This document shows, one piece after another, positions 1 through 13,238 of a stretch of 64,000 nucleotides of DNA (position 1 is the first letter of the stretch; each line of letters begins with the position of its first letter). The stretch is from Colias croceus (lineage: Eukaryota; Arthropoda; Insecta; Lepidoptera; Pieridae). Location: the NCBI RefSeq assembly GCF_905220415.1, contig NC_059546.1:806001-870000 (forward strand), in the 5' to 3' direction. The translations under genes and the position numbers were made by a program. The notes below the pieces were generated by a model. That model did no database searches. It saw only the letters and a list, made by a program, of their open reading frames with translations, and had not been told where the DNA came from.

Positions 1-551
1 ATTACAATATCATCAATTTACTTCAATGTAGAGAAGCCTATTTAAAAATAAATGTTTTTTTCTTTCTTTCTTTCTAAATTTTAATTTATAAAAAAAATTC
101 TGGGTTGAATTTTTTATGTAAATAAATATTTAATGTTAGGATTATGCGGACATACTTTTACAAGATGAGAAAAGCTTCGGTTTTTACACACCATGCCAAT
201 AATAATACATTTCTCAAAGCCAATAATATTTCTAAAATATGCAAATAAATTCAAAACTATACGTTAATTGTTACATTAATTATAATTAAAATTAAAATAC
301 AAAAAGCTATTGATTGTTTGTCGATTGTTAGAAAAATTTAAAATGAAACATTAATTTTAACAAACATTTTCAAAATGAAAAAACCTCATCCATACCGGTT
401 CGTTTGTTTGGGAGTTACGATACCAAACAAAAAACTCCATAACACGTATTACTTACAGTTTTAACTTATTTAATACATATTATAGAATTTCAATAAATAT
501 AAATTTATCATTGTTAATTATATTTAAGACAGTTAATTAATTTATTTTGTA

Positions 552-782
552 CTAGTTTTCCGCCCGCGGCTTCTCCTGCGCAGTATAAGAAAGACCCGCA
601 TAGTTCCCATTCCCGTGGGAATTTCAGGATTGTGTCATTTTCCCGGGATAAAAAGTAGCCTATGTCCTTTCTCGGGTATCAAAATATCTCCATACCAAAT
701 TTCATGAAAATTGGTTCAGTAGTTTAGGCGTGATTGAGTAACAGACAGACAGACAGAGTTACTTTCATAATATTAGTATGGA
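552..782 (-). mobile_element. Non-autonomous Helitron-like element
   Basis: Read on the minus strand it starts TCCATACTAATATTAT, has a short GTCT microsatellite, then a GC-rich hairpin (imperfect GCGGGC..GCCCGC) and ends CTAG followed by T. It is flanked by A on the 5' side as expected for A^T insertion. Related copies are at 3284, 33050 and 41581. Confidence 0.65.
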
Positions 783-1167
783 TTATAAATTTGCAATCTG
801 TGGGTTCGGGGATTCCCATAAAATGAGAAAAAACGTCAGGATGTTATGTTTATAAACCTCTAAGTTGGATCGTATAAAAATAGCAAACCTTCATGGATTT
901 AGAATAGGTAAAATTTAAATATCCTTAGTTAATGCTTTTAGCTATAAGAAAATTTAGTGTGAAAACTAAAATATAAGAGGACACTTTGAAATCTCATATT
1001 ATAGTTTACTTTAGGGCGATGGTTTACATTGTTTAAAACTGGATTCCCTCATTCATATATGAAAATCTTGTTTACAAGTAGATTTCTATGGAAATAACTT
1101 ATACCTAAGTTCGGTATAAACGCAGAAAACGCAGTGACTTTTTTTAAGTTAATCTAACGACAAAGTC

Positions 1168-1259
1168 AATTATATATAAATAAGTTTTGTTATTACTTGT
1201 TTGCGAATCCACTGACCCGAGTCCAGACTTGAAACCAACGCAAAAGATCAATATAACAG
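1168..1259 (+). promoter_or_regulatory. Weak candidate promoter and first exon
   Basis: A TATATAAATA box near 1171 is followed about 30 bases later by a less AT-rich stretch that ends in a good donor (ACAG|GTAACTT at 1259/1260). It could be a non-coding first exon of the CD36-family gene 13 kb downstream, but nothing else supports this; transcript data would be needed. Confidence 0.15.
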
Positions 1260-1865
1260 GTAACTTAATATTAATACTATGTATTCATTTTAAAATAATC
1301 AAGATATTCTTGTATGTAAATATGATTTTTTATTTAACAATAAATCAGAAGCTAGTATTTCAGTATAATTTTAGAATATTTTTTATAATTCACTAAACAT
1401 AGTTTTTGATTTATTTCTGAGTACAAATTTGTAATGTAACGTTATCTAAAAAATAATAAATTAATTCATAACGTCAAATATTCCTGTAGTTAATTTATTC
1501 TACGTGATTTAGGTGATTCATACACATTTATGTTGACTGATGATGTGTTCAAAATGATAATAATAATCCTTTTCCTATATTTAAATTCCACAAGAAAAAC
1601 AATGAATAACAAAATAATTTTAATTTATTCTTTCAAAAACCGAGTCCCCCTTCATGTACGCGATCCTGATTGCATCAAACTCAAACATATATTTACAATC
1701 AAGACTGTTTAGAAGCACTTTTTAATCGTTAATAACACAGCTACCAGAAGGCAGTCTCTACAAAGTAGAGCGTGCAAGTAACTCTACCTATAGTTATGAT
1801 TTTCAAATCGTATCAATTTCATTCAATTTGTCGTACAAAAAAAAAATTGCAAAGGGACTAATTTA

Positions 1866-2361
1866 GCGGGCTACTCACATACCTGCCGCAGGGGCAATAC
1901 TGGTTGCACGGCATTCGGAGTAATTAAAAAGCCAAAGATAAGCCAATTTAAAAATTGCCCCTGCTTGTTTTACACATTACAATTAAGAAGCCATTTAAGG
2001 GCATTGAGATAATATTATGTACTACGTATGGAGGAGACACCACGAACAAAACCTGTGCGCCATTTTTTTGCTCTAACTAAGTTTTAAAAATTATTATCTA
2101 GTTAGGTACTTACCGATGATAGTTATTCCTTTGCACTTTTCCGTATTATTTGTATTATTTGTGCAATATCGCAACACACAAGAAGGCATATTTGATGCGT
2201 TTCACTTTAAAACAAATAAAAAATGAGCGTGCAGTTAAGCCATATGGCTTATGGTGAGCGGAACATAAGTGATGTAGGCGATGTCGTCTCCATATGTATA
2301 TCTCAATGTTTAAGGGTGCAATTCCAATATTGCCCCTGCGGCTGGTACGTGAGTAGCCGGC
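1866..2361. mobile_element. MITE-like element with about 37-bp terminal inverted repeats
   Basis: The left end GCGGGCTACTCAC and the right end GTGAGTAGCCGGC are inverted copies, and the match continues inward through a GCCGCAGGGGCAATA block. More inward segments (CATATGGAGACGAC-like, GGGCATTGAGATA-like) are also inverted, so most of the element folds back. Flanks are TTA on the left and ATA on the right, so a 3-bp Harbinger-type duplication is possible but not exact. Confidence 0.6.
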
Positions 2362-3283
2362 ATAAGCAGTTATCTTGATGGAAAAAAAAATATAATCTTC
2401 CCTATCTCTTTGAATAAATTTTTAATTTTAACACAGGTTTTTATTTTAGCTAGCTAAAACTCTGTTTATTTTATTTTTCACGACAGAGTTAACCCGTGTT
2501 AAAACGAAATAAATATAGCCTAAGACACTCGTAGATAGCGTGGCTTTCTATTGGGAAAATAATTTTTAAAATCAGTTCAGTAGATCTTGTTAATCTCCTC
2601 TAAAACATCATAAACTCATAAATATTAATAAACTTTATCCTGTTATAGTGTTAGTATCTATATATAATTTAAAATAGCAATGTTAATGGATAAATATTTA
2701 GTAAGATTATTGGATCAATATAAGAAATGATCTTCCCCGCAACGAACAAAGGAAACATTTTGTTTATAAACTTTCTCCTCAATAAATCTCATTTCTTATG
2801 AATCAATATTTTATACACAAAAGTTATCAAAGACCTTCTTGATTAAAGGTTGTTGACCTTAAAAATTATATAGTAAACAACGTTTGTTTTACATTTTTCG
2901 TTATTTTACTCATTCGGTGTGGAAACTTGTCATTTATTTTGTATAAATCAATAAGAAAACTTATTATGTAATCGCTTGGGAAATTAATTGATGTATACTT
3001 ACTTAGTAGCCGACTTCGAAAAATGGCTTGCAATGTACTTAACGTTTAATATAATTCAATTGCAATACCTATAAATGATAGTCTTTTAGAGATAACAACT
3101 TGTTTGAACTTTGTTCTATTTATAACATAGGTGTCGTAAAATCTCAAAGTTAAAATTAATTCCGTAGCCCTAAAGTTACAGAGAAAACAATTGAACATAA
3201 GGTATAAAAAAAGGTTCTTTGAATTTAAAAAGTACTTCAAAAATGAAGAATAGAGTACCTATTGATGAAATATATATTATGTA

Positions 3284-3521
3284 CTAGGTTTCCGCCCGCG
3301 CCTTCGCCCGCACAGTCATAGAAAAACCCGCATATTTCCCGTTCCCGTGAGATTTCCGGGATTGCGTCATTTTCCCGGGATATATAGTAGCCTGTGTCCT
3401 TTCTCGGGTATCAAAATATCTCCATACCAAATTTAATGAAAATTGGTTCTGTAGTTAAGGCGTGATTGAGTAACAGAGAGACAGACAGAGTTACTTGCGC
3501 ATTTATAATATTAAGTATGGA
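3284..3521 (-). mobile_element. Non-autonomous Helitron-like element
   Basis: Same family and orientation as the copy at 552. CTAG/GC-rich hairpin end on the left, TCCATACTT-type 5' end on the right, A-T flanks. It contains the conserved block with TTTCTCGGGTATCAAAATAT. Confidence 0.65.
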
Positions 3522-3853
3522 TTATTTATAATAAACTTCTAAGAAAAAAATAACCTTATCAAAGGGTTTCCACCGTTTACGCAATAAATATATGCATATT
3601 CAATGAATTATTGGTAAATGGCGTAATAATTATACAAAACACATTTAAAATACGAAACACGTCTTCAAATTCTAGTCATCTAATGTTAATTTTAAAACGT
3701 AAACGTCATTTATACAACAAGAATAAAGTTATAAAAACATTGATACTGAATTAATTATTTACGGCCGGTTTCTGAATTGAGTATTTGACATTACTCAAAC
3801 CACGCTCAAGATGACTACAAGAGCTAGCTAAACTTAGCGACTCGCGCACACAT

Positions 3854-4018
3854 GAGCTAGCGCGCAAGAGCAACTTTTGTCACCGCAACTATTTTGTCTC
3901 TCCCATTAACTCTATGGGCTAGTAAGAAAGTGCGCGCACGTAGCGACGCAACTCCCCATAGAGTTGATGGGAGAGACAAAATAGTTGCGGAGACAAAAGT
4001 TGCTCTTGTGCGCTAGCC
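3854..4018. repeat. Foldback (palindromic) element, copy A
   Basis: Two arms of about 70 bp are near-perfect inverted copies: GCGCAAGAGCAACTTTTGTC on the left and its complement near 3990-4012, and CTCCCATTAACTCTATGGG against CCCATAGAGTTGATGGGAG. A short spacer with GTGCGCGCACGTAGCG lies between. A second copy is at 49551-49717. Confidence 0.75.
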
Positions 4019-4560
4019 CTAACACAATCGGCGACGGTTGATGGAGATCACGATTTTAGATTTTAGACAGATTTTAGTCCTCTTAACGGGTTTTGTTTTA
4101 TTTCCCATACTTAATATTTACAAAAATTTACAAAATTACAAATAATTAAATCAGTTTTTAAATAAGTAAAATAGATTCTACAACATAAAACAAACAATTC
4201 TGGCGGAAATTCTGCTTTTAAATATTTTATGTGATATAAGCTTTCTCTACCTTTCATCAAATCAAATCCTAATTCAGAAATACCTAAACTGCTTGATATT
4301 GTCTATTTGAGTCCATAGCAAATAATTCACTAGAATTTATTTTTTAATATTCACTCAATAAAACAGAAATAGAGTTCAAAAAATTTACAATAACAACCAA
4401 AAGAATACCTTATGAATACCTACTAAATAAAATAATTCTTATAGATCAAAAACGCTGGTCGACATTAATCTCTAATGAAAATCGTTACAATAGGAAGTTA
4501 ATTTCAAAATGCAATAAAGAAAAAATATTATTTCTATTTTTCCTCGTCCGTGTCTCGTTT

Positions 4561-5145
4561 TTAGGGTTCCGTAGCCAAAATGGCAAAAACGGAACCCTTA
4601 TAGTTTCGTCATGTCCGTCTGTCCGTCTGTCCGTCTGTCCGTCTGTCACAGCCGATTTACTCGGAAACTATAAGTACTACAGTGATGAAATTTGATGGGA
4701 ATATGTGTTGTATGAACCGCTACAAAAATATGACACTAAATAGTAAAAAAAAGAATTGGGGGTGGGGCCCCCCATACATGTAACTGAGGGATGAAATTTT
4801 TTTTTTCGATGTACATACCCGTGTGGGGTATCAATGGAAAGGTCTTTTAAAATGATATAAAGTTTTCTAAAAAACATTTTTCTTAAAGTGAACGGTTTTT
4901 GAGATATCAGCTCTCAAAGTCGTAAAAAGTATGTCCCCCCCCCTCTATTTTTATAACTACGGGGTATAAAATTCTAAAAAAAATAGAGGTGATGCATGCT
5001 AATTAACTCTTTCAACGATTTTTGGTTTGATCAAAGTATCTCTTATAGTTTTTGAGATAGGTTGATTTAACTGTAATTTATTATATTTGCTGCTACGGAA
5101 CCCTTTGTGCGCGAGCCCGACTCGCACTTGGCCGGTTTTATTTTT
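4561..5145. repeat. Interspersed element bounded by GGGTTCCGTA / TACGGAACCC
   Basis: The left edge TTTTTAGGGTTCCGTAGCC and the right-hand TACGGAACCCTTTGTGCGC form a short inverted pair, and the inside carries a (GTCCGTCT)n microsatellite at 4615-4647. Such GGGTTCCGTA repeats are common in Lepidoptera. Frames inside are short and not gene-like. A small remnant of the same motif is at 58655-58680. Confidence 0.5.
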
Positions 5146-5175
5146 TTTCGTTTAATAAAAGTATTTGTCAGTATA

Positions 5176-5574
5176 CAGGGTTACTTGTAAAACACCAGCA
5201 ACCTCGCATGACAAGATAGCTAACATCATAAGTAACAACATTTGTTTCTTCGACTTTTGGCATAACGCAATAAATTATTTTTAAATGATTTTTTAAACTT
5301 TTATTGTACTCTCCTAACATTTGTAAGTCTATGTTCTATTCATTATCGGATGGACGACGCGACGCCCCCTTCCCCCTCTCGTTCGCTTCTTGTTAACGTA
5401 ATTTTTGGGAGGCGTAGAGTTTATAATATTCAAACGGAAAATTAAATGAATATTTATTTTTGTATGAAAATAAAATCTAACAAATTATCAAAAGTCGTAG
5501 AACAATTAATGTTGTTGCTTATGATGTTAGCTATCTTGTCCTGCGAGGTTGCCGGTGTTTTACAAGTAACCCTG
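5176..5574. mobile_element. TA-flanked DNA transposon relic, copy A
   Basis: It begins CAGGGTTACTTGTAAAACAC and ends in the inverted complement. The inverted arms run about 90 bp, through the GACAAGATAGCTAACATCAT block to a TCGACTTTTGG block. Both ends are flanked by TATA, which fits a TA target duplication (Tc1/mariner-like). The 70-codon frame inside is just the arm read through. Copy B at 28579 has the same termini and a closely similar interior. Confidence 0.7.
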
Positions 5575-6307
5575 TATATAATACTAGTACACTATTGGTA
5601 TACTAAGCGCGAAGAGACTTGTAGTTTAGCATACACTGATCACGTAAAAAATACTTAAACAACAAAATTACGTTAAATTCATGTTTTCGTCTTTATAGCT
5701 TCGCTATATCTATGATATCTTCAACGAAAGGTCACGTGCTGGTGGTAAAGTTGGGCGGGTTGCTTGTTATGGGTGTACACATAGAGTTTTAAGAATTCAT
5801 CTATTTAAAAAAAATACGTCTCTAATTTTATACGTATTTTTTACGAACTCAGCGTATGCAAAACTATAACCTCCTTTAGTATACCAACAGTGGGACAACC
5901 TGTATAATTGTATATAATTATACAATACTTTTGTTAAATGAAAATAAATACACATACGAAATATTTAAAATGGTCATGGTGTAATATTTTTTGGTCTTTT
6001 TACTATACCTACAACTATTTCACACCTAGGTTTATTTTGACGAATTAAGTAATTGAATAAAAAACAAAAAGATTTAATAACTCATAATCACGTGAAGGAA
6101 CACGTGGAGTACTAATCATTCATTGATTAAGCATAAACTATAAATTCGATGTATATTTTTCCTCAATATCAAAATATGCGGTATTGCGAATTCAACTATT
6201 TATATCAATAATAATATGTTTCTAACAAAAAAATATTTGTGAAGACAGATTATATAATACATACTAGGTATACTAGTATATAGACATCAAAATTATGTAC
6301 CTATAGA

Positions 6308-6538
6308 CTAGCTTTCCACCCGCGGCTTTGCCCGCGTTTTAAAAGAAAAACCCTATAGTTTTTAGTATAGTTTCCCGTTCCCGTGGGATTTCCGGGATGA
6401 AACCTATCCTAGGTTTTAATCCAAGTTACCCTCTATATGTGTGCTAAATTTCATTGTAATCGGTTCAGAAGTATTTGCGTGAAAGACTAACAAACACACA
6501 CACACATCCTCACAAACTTTCGCATTTATAGGATAGGA
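6308..6538 (-). mobile_element. Non-autonomous Helitron-like element
   Basis: CTAG plus hairpin end on the left (ACTAGCTTTCCACCCGCGG) and a CGCATTTATAGGATAGGA 5' end on the right, with a (CA)n tract inside. Minus-strand orientation. Confidence 0.6.
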
Positions 6539-8196
6539 TTGAATATAGATATAAAATATTATGTTTAATTTCTTAAAGCCCAATATGACATGTAAAGGTT
6601 AACAAGGCACGAAATTACCGAAAAATTACTGAATCGAAATTGGGCATTCGTCAATAATTATGATAACTCTTTATTTCCTTTAAAGCCTTAAAAAGGCAAG
6701 ATGAGACGAATTCGATTATTAAACCATCAACCATTTAATATAATTGTGTATTTATTATTTTTAAATAAAAGTATAGGTACGTTGGAATTGGGATAAACAT
6801 TAATTTTTTGACACTAACTTGCCAATGGGAGCCGGTTTATCATCTATATTCCATTTTTGTATAACTTATTGAACGCAAAAACAACTTTTTTTGTCTATTA
6901 TAGTGTATTGTTTCCAAATATTATATTATTCATTTATGATATATGCCATATTATACAATATACCTACATATAATATCCGCTCAAGCCAACCAAACACAAT
7001 GGCTTTATTTAAGTAACCTCAAAAAAAGCCTCATTTCATACAAATTTGTTTATTTTTTGCAAAACACGTCATTGGATCCAAAATCGCTTTTAAATTATCA
7101 GTTAAAACTTCAAGGCAGTTATTAGGTACGCTTTGAAATCAAATCTAGCTCTGGTATATATTCAATGTTCATTTGTGATGAATGAAGACGAGTTTAAAAG
7201 GTCACGACACCTATAAAATTTTAGCCAAATTGTCTGAGTTATTATATATTTTACACGATGAAAAAAACAGATTTTTTTTCTACGTATCCATAGCTTCATA
7301 TATTATTTATTAACGAAATTCTACTTAAACTAACTTAAACTGCCATGAAATTGTCAGAATTATACAAAATTTTAATAGGACCGGAGTCCGCCGGAAGGCA
7401 CCAGGCTATCAAAATATAAAAAACATAAAAATCGCTTCACCCAGTGAAAAGTTTCAAGGTAACAAACACAAAAAAATCATCTCCTTTTTTGAAAAAAAGT
7501 TGAAAGGATTATAAATTTTAAGTTGCAATGACGTAGAGGTCCTAATTGTTAATGCGGTTGGATAAAGGACACCTGATATTGGTATTTTAATAATGTATTC
7601 CATCTAAATGATTGATGATGATTGAAATTGATCCCGGATTATTTTAAGAGGATTTTCACACAGAATGGATAAAGGGCTGCGTATTTACATTTGTTACATA
7701 TTTTTCACCTAACTCAAAAGTTCGTAATATTAGCTCAGTGATTGTAACCAATATATAAAGGAAAATAGCAAAGAAAATTATCAATAATTCATTGTTTTTG
7801 TTTGATAACAATTCGCTATATCCGTAACGTGTTCAGTTACGTAAAAAGCGAAATTTTTCAACGCTCCGATGCGCTGGCGCATCTAACACACTTATTATTT
7901 ACTTATGTCATCAATTAGCACATGATAATTATTGATGTATTAGTTTTTGTTATGGTTTATTAATCCGTGTAAAATATTAAAGGTATATACCTTTAATATT
8001 CCTTATGGGAATAAGTAGCATTTATTTGTTATATTTATAGATAGCATTTATATTCAATTTATTCGTTGTAAAAAACACAAAAAATTGTTGGTTCGTCTGA
8101 TAACAGCTTATTTATAACAAAAATTTCGTATCAAAAAGTGTAGATAAGATGCATTCATATTTCAAGTCGTGAAATATATTTGAAATAGATGCTGTA

Positions 8197-8766
8197 TAGT
8201 TCAGGATACATCGCCCATTTTTGCAAGTGACTACTATCAAGCTGAATTTCCGTTTGTAGCTTTATTTTGATGAGACACCGAATAATTTCGTGTACGAAAC
8301 TCTCGATTGTGGTAGCTAACAGAGATAACAAGGATAAAATTTTTTGATTTGATGGTTCTCAAATATTTATTACGCAATTTGTAGGACAATATGTCTGTTG
8401 AATTATATAAACATTAACTAAGTGAAAACAAAAAAATCAGCTTGTTAGTAATCATTTATGATGACCTCGTTAGCGATACACTTTGGAAAGGGGGACTCTT
8501 TGAACCAACCATAGATTTTGTAGGACAAATATTTTTTCGAATAATTTAGGTAATTATCTTGATATTGAACAAAAAAAAATTCAGTTAGTAATAAATATGG
8601 TTCTCAACCATCAAATCAAAAATTTTTATCCTTGTTATCTCTGTTAGCTACCACAATCGAGACTTTCGTACACGAAATTATTGGGCGTCTCATCAAAATA
8701 AAGCTACAAACGGAAAATTAGCTTGATAGTAGTCACTTGCAAAAATAGGCGATGTATCCTGAACTA
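8197..8766. repeat. Large inverted repeat (foldback element), about 570 bp
   Basis: The ends TAGTTCAGGATACATCGCC and GGCGATGTATCCTGAACTA are exact inverted copies. Arms of about 175 bp each follow, sharing the blocks AAGTGACTACTATCAAGCT, CGTTTGTAGCTTTATTTTGA, TGGTAGCTAACAGAGATAAC and TTGATTTGATGGTTCTCAA. The roughly 200 bp centre is unrelated AT-rich DNA. Flanking GTA on both sides may be a short target duplication. Confidence 0.75.
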
Positions 8767-10174
8767 GTAGTTCCGTAGATTGACCTTTGATACGTTAAAA
8801 GTTGAAACTTAATCATACTCCCCTATAATTTCTTCAACCATGGGAAAATATTCATACGTGTTTATTTACAAATAGTTTTCATAGCGCAATAACATTACTC
8901 AACTGTTAGTTAAAATGTAATTTGTTTCATTTTTCATCCTTGACCACTCGCAAATGTCAGGAATTGAACCCACTGTTAGTTAAGCTGAGGTCGTTTGTTG
9001 ACCTCAGACGCAGGGCCTAAAGGTAGTCGGTAGTATGGGTAAACATTGACCATTCGATTTAGATTTATTATACTCAAATTAAAGGTATCAGGTATGCAGG
9101 AATTTGAATAAAGCATGGTCCGTATTAAAACCTATGTCCATGCCGTGGTTGGTCCATGATATGGTATTATATGAATTTGCCAGCCAATAGGTACATTACC
9201 CAATAAGGATAATTTCAACGTGATTTATAATTTAACATAACCAACACAATATAATACATAATACAGCTGTTATAGTATGAATGAGTACCGAAGAGACAAA
9301 CAAACAAACACATTATTGCATTTATATTGACAGGGTGTATTAGTGCAGATACCTAATGGCTATTTATCTGCAAAAGGTTATATCCTTGAATATAACTTTA
9401 CTCGGCTATTAACATAATTCTTTTGTACGTATAATCTTAACTGGACGTTTTGTGCTTTGAATCTCAATTGGTTGAATAGCTTGTAGTCCAGGAGGCAGTG
9501 GTGAATTTTTGTATCAATGTTTAAACCATCTTAAATCGCCACATTTTCGTACTAGATATAAATCGATTACGTCATTTGTATAAAAGGCACTAGGTATAAA
9601 CAAGTTATATATTACTACAAACTTCATCCACAGGCTGTGCTCGCGAAGATATACAAATAAGGGTAATTCCCAGTCATACTCAATCCGTTTTCAAGCCGAT
9701 TTCGTTTAGTTACGTGCGAAAAAAACCTATCAAAATTAGAATTTTTTCAATGTCATGTTTGTTATTGTAAGTAATGTGATGTTTTTTTTAACCATCACAT
9801 TATTTTTACTCAGTCTCTTGGTGACCGATATTCTAAATATTCAATCATTTAGAACAAATTATAACCAGCTCTCTGACTAAAGAAATCTGAACACAGGAAT
9901 GTAGTCACGTGTCATGCTCATTGTACGGGATTTAGAAATAAATTAAAAGGAGATAAAACTATTATTGTTCAATGAATAAGACATAGCATATCATTAGTTT
10001 GTTATCGTTTATCTACAAAATAATAATATCTTTGTAATAAGTATCACGTAGGTATCAATGGATAAAAAAATAATTGGTCTATTTTGGACGCTTAATACGA
10101 TTAAAATTAAATTGATGCCAAACATCGTAGATTAGTTGGAATAAACATGAAGATCGGCATATAATTTAATAATT

Positions 10175-10310
10175 GTGCCAGTTGTGCCCCGCGGTTTTAC
10201 CCGCATTGCTCCGCTCTTAAATAAATAGGCTGTCTAACACTAAATAAATTTTCAAATCGGACCGGTAGTTCCAGATCAGCGCGTGCAAGCAAACAAGCTT
10301 TATACTATGA
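10175..10310 (-). mobile_element. Helitron-like fragment, TGTGCCCCGCGGTTT family
   Basis: Shares GTGCCCCGCGGTTTTACCCG, GGCTGTCTAACAC and TTTTCAAATCGGACC with better copies at 14640, 15373, 43121 and 46263. Both ends are degraded. Confidence 0.5.
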
Positions 10311-10631
10311 GCATCGATTTTGTAAAAGATTACGAAGAAGACATTATTATAATCTTATAATTTTTATTTGTTTAAATAATTTAAAATATCCTATAATTAT
10401 TTTCTATCACCTAGCATAAATATAATTCAAGTGTTTCTCACAATAATAACGATTATTATTTACTTAATGCACTATAATAAATTACTTAATGCAATTAACG
10501 CACACCTTTGAAACTATTTTAACTTTATTATATTGCGCATTAAATATGATTTATTATTGCTTTAATTCTAGTAATTTTTATTACTGCCACGACTTCATAC
10601 GGATGCAAAAGCAAGCAATAATTTCATATTG

Positions 10632-10690
10632 TATAAGCTGTTGCCTGGAAGAGACTACTGCTAAGTGATAAGGCCGCCTAATAAACTACA
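10632..10690 (+). repeat. Short LINE-tail fragment
   Basis: GTTGCCTGGAAGAGACT..AAGGCCGCCT matches the tail of the LINE fragment at 19023-19965 (read on its minus strand). No coding capacity remains. Confidence 0.35.
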
Positions 10691-12463
10691 GTGTGTTTTT
10701 GTGGATGGGTTTTATACTCTGCTCTGTAAGTTCTTTTCCGTGTAAAGTTTCATATTTCTAAGTTCGGTTATTTCGCCTGTAGAGCATTTCAAAGAATATA
10801 CCTACTTAATACTTATTCAAATATAAAAAACACAGCAGATGTTTATTTACTTAAATCGTCCCACCGACATACATAAAAAACATAAATAAATGCTCAATAG
10901 CTAGTTACATGGTAATAGACGCAGTGTCTTGGAATAACAAATATATAACAACGTAATACATTGTAAAATTAAAATAAAAACAATACATAATTATAATATG
11001 TAGTGATGTGATTAAAACTCTATTATAGAAATGATACTGTTATTCGACAAAATAATGTCCACCTGAAAATGACTCGAATAATGTAGAGCATGACTTATGA
11101 TTCATGTATTTTAGCATCCTTATTCCGTAGATACGAGTATACCATTTAAAATTTAATTTGTAAAAGTATACACGCGAATTTGATATTTTTGGTTTTATAT
11201 GTAATAGAAAAAGAGTATACATGCGATTATGATGATGGATAATAAATAGTGTTTCATTTTTGATTAGGTATCATATTACAATACAATTATGTACTCGTAA
11301 ATATAATATACAATTAATCATAATAGTGTTACTTAAAGTACTCTGGCATTTGAGCAACAATAACTTGATTATGGTTCTTTCGTACCTAATGTTATAGTTT
11401 GCGTCTCTCCAAAAATAGTTCTCTGTATTCAAAAAACATCTTCAATAAGTTGATATCATGTGCTAATTCTCTTGTTATTCATTGACATTTATTATCAGTC
11501 CAGTTTTGCATAGATTTGCGTGATCAACAATTAAAAACTAGTCACGTAAGTCGGCAAGTTTGATGCGAGAAAATAACGAAAAATGCCTAAAAATAAAACC
11601 GGGTTTATATTATATGACATACGTAAAGTATCATATTTACATAAAAAAACAGCGCTAATTGTCACTTCAATAAAAGCGTATCTCTGTGATCTGTGATCGC
11701 AAATTAAACGGGTTTAAAACCAGTGTCATACGATCTGTGACGCGGTACATTATGGCAACTTGAAATAATTATAATACAACCAGTTTGAAAATAATTTAAA
11801 TACATTTTAAGCATGAATTACGACAGGAAAATTATGCAAAATAATAGGTGGTTTGTAATAATAAATAGGAAATCAATTAAGCTGTACTACATCTATTGCT
11901 ATTCCATTAATTAAACAAAAAAGTAATCGAATTAGTAATGGTTTCAATTGAACACTTCATTCTAACTTGAACGGTTAACAAAAGCTTTGGTACCAAATTA
12001 TGAACAGTAATTTTAAACGCCTAGGCATGTTCATTAAAATTTTATACAATTAATTATTATAAAATATATCTATAATAATCTAGTTTGGTATTATAAAGTA
12101 ATTTACCTAATAAATTGAGCTGATAAAGAGCGATAGTTGTTACTTTGTATTTATGTCTCTATTGAGCTTTGAAAGTTGTTCTGCAGGTTGATCCAATGTA
12201 TCTTTTATAAAAACTTCGACAGAAATAAATAAAAATATATTGCATATTGCGTCAAGAGATCTAATGACGCACGTGCCGTTATTTTCTTAGAGTTCTTTCA
12301 AGTTAATTATTTCAACTTTATGTACCTAACTCTAGACGAGTCACGAGTGTAGGTATTAGAAATTTATTTGTGATCTGTTCAGTGTTCATCTCTCTCTTCT
12401 AATATCAACAATCTATTAAATCTTTATCAAGTCCATGACCATGATTTTATAATATTATGTATA

Positions 12464-13238
12464 ACTAACTTTCCGCACGCAGCTTCGCACGCTTTGTCTA
12501 AAACCTAATAAATTATACACTAAAACCTTCCTCTTGTATCGCTCTATCTATTAAAAAACGCATCATTAGGCTGAGTCCACATTTGTAGCATTTCGGTGTA
12601 TCGTATCTCCGTTGCGTGGCCTCGGCGCGTATCATGATCGCTAGTTTGGACGCAAGATGATACCCGTTGATGATACACGCCGTATCTGATACGGCCCGAT
12701 CCGCACTAACCGTGTATCATGATACACCTTGTATCTGATACGCGTATCACGATCGGTGGTATGGACGTATTTTGATACTGTATTACGATACGATATACGT
12801 GATACACCGCGAACCATCGTGTGTCGGTTTTTCCGCAATCATCAAAGAGGATACACATCGTATCGATCAAGTTTGGACGTGAATGCAATTGATACGCGAT
12901 CATTGCCTGTGTTCCCGCCATTTCGTGGTTTGTGAAAGAGGAGTAAACATTGAAGATGAGCTGGGATAACGAAAGTGTTATAATGATACACTGACATGAT
13001 ACAGCATTTGATAAGTATGGACGCGTTTTTTTTCAAGATACGGATTTATAATACGACATCGACAAATGAGGGTCCATATTTATGATACAAATACTCGATA
13101 CGATACGACTGATCGTGATACGTCAATATGCTACAAATGTGGACCCAGCCTTATGCTTTCCGTAGTTTTAAACATTTAACCATCATACTTACGTGGGAAC
13201 AGAGAAAGCGACTTTGTTTTATACTATGTAGTGATATG
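12464..13238 (-). mobile_element. Helitron-like element interrupted by a Harbinger-type MITE
   Basis: The left part carries the CTAAC/CGCACGCAGCTTCGCACGC hairpin end and TTTGTCTAAAACCTAATAA. The right part continues with CCGTAGTTTTAAA and GAGAAAGCGACTTTGT. The uninterrupted relative at 23950-24139 (opposite orientation) shows that both halves belong to one element. Confidence 0.6.
12569..13150. mobile_element. PIF/Harbinger-type MITE packed with GTATC/GATAC palindromes
   Basis: The termini GGCTGAGTCCACATTTG and its near-perfect inverted partner (CAAATGTGGACCCAGCC) are flanked on both sides by TTA, the 3-bp duplication typical of PIF/Harbinger. The 582 bp inside are unusually rich in GATAC, GTATC and the palindrome GTATCATGATAC. 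Overlapping short frames on both strands come from this repeat content and are not genes. It sits inside the Helitron-like copy at 12464-13238. Confidence 0.75.

Noticed and set aside
1187..1712. Two 60-69 codon frames
   Set aside because: Low-complexity hydrophobic AT-rich translation with no family resemblance.
12641..13036. Cluster of 60-70 codon frames on both strands
   Set aside because: They come from GATAC/GTATC palindromes in the Harbinger-type MITE.
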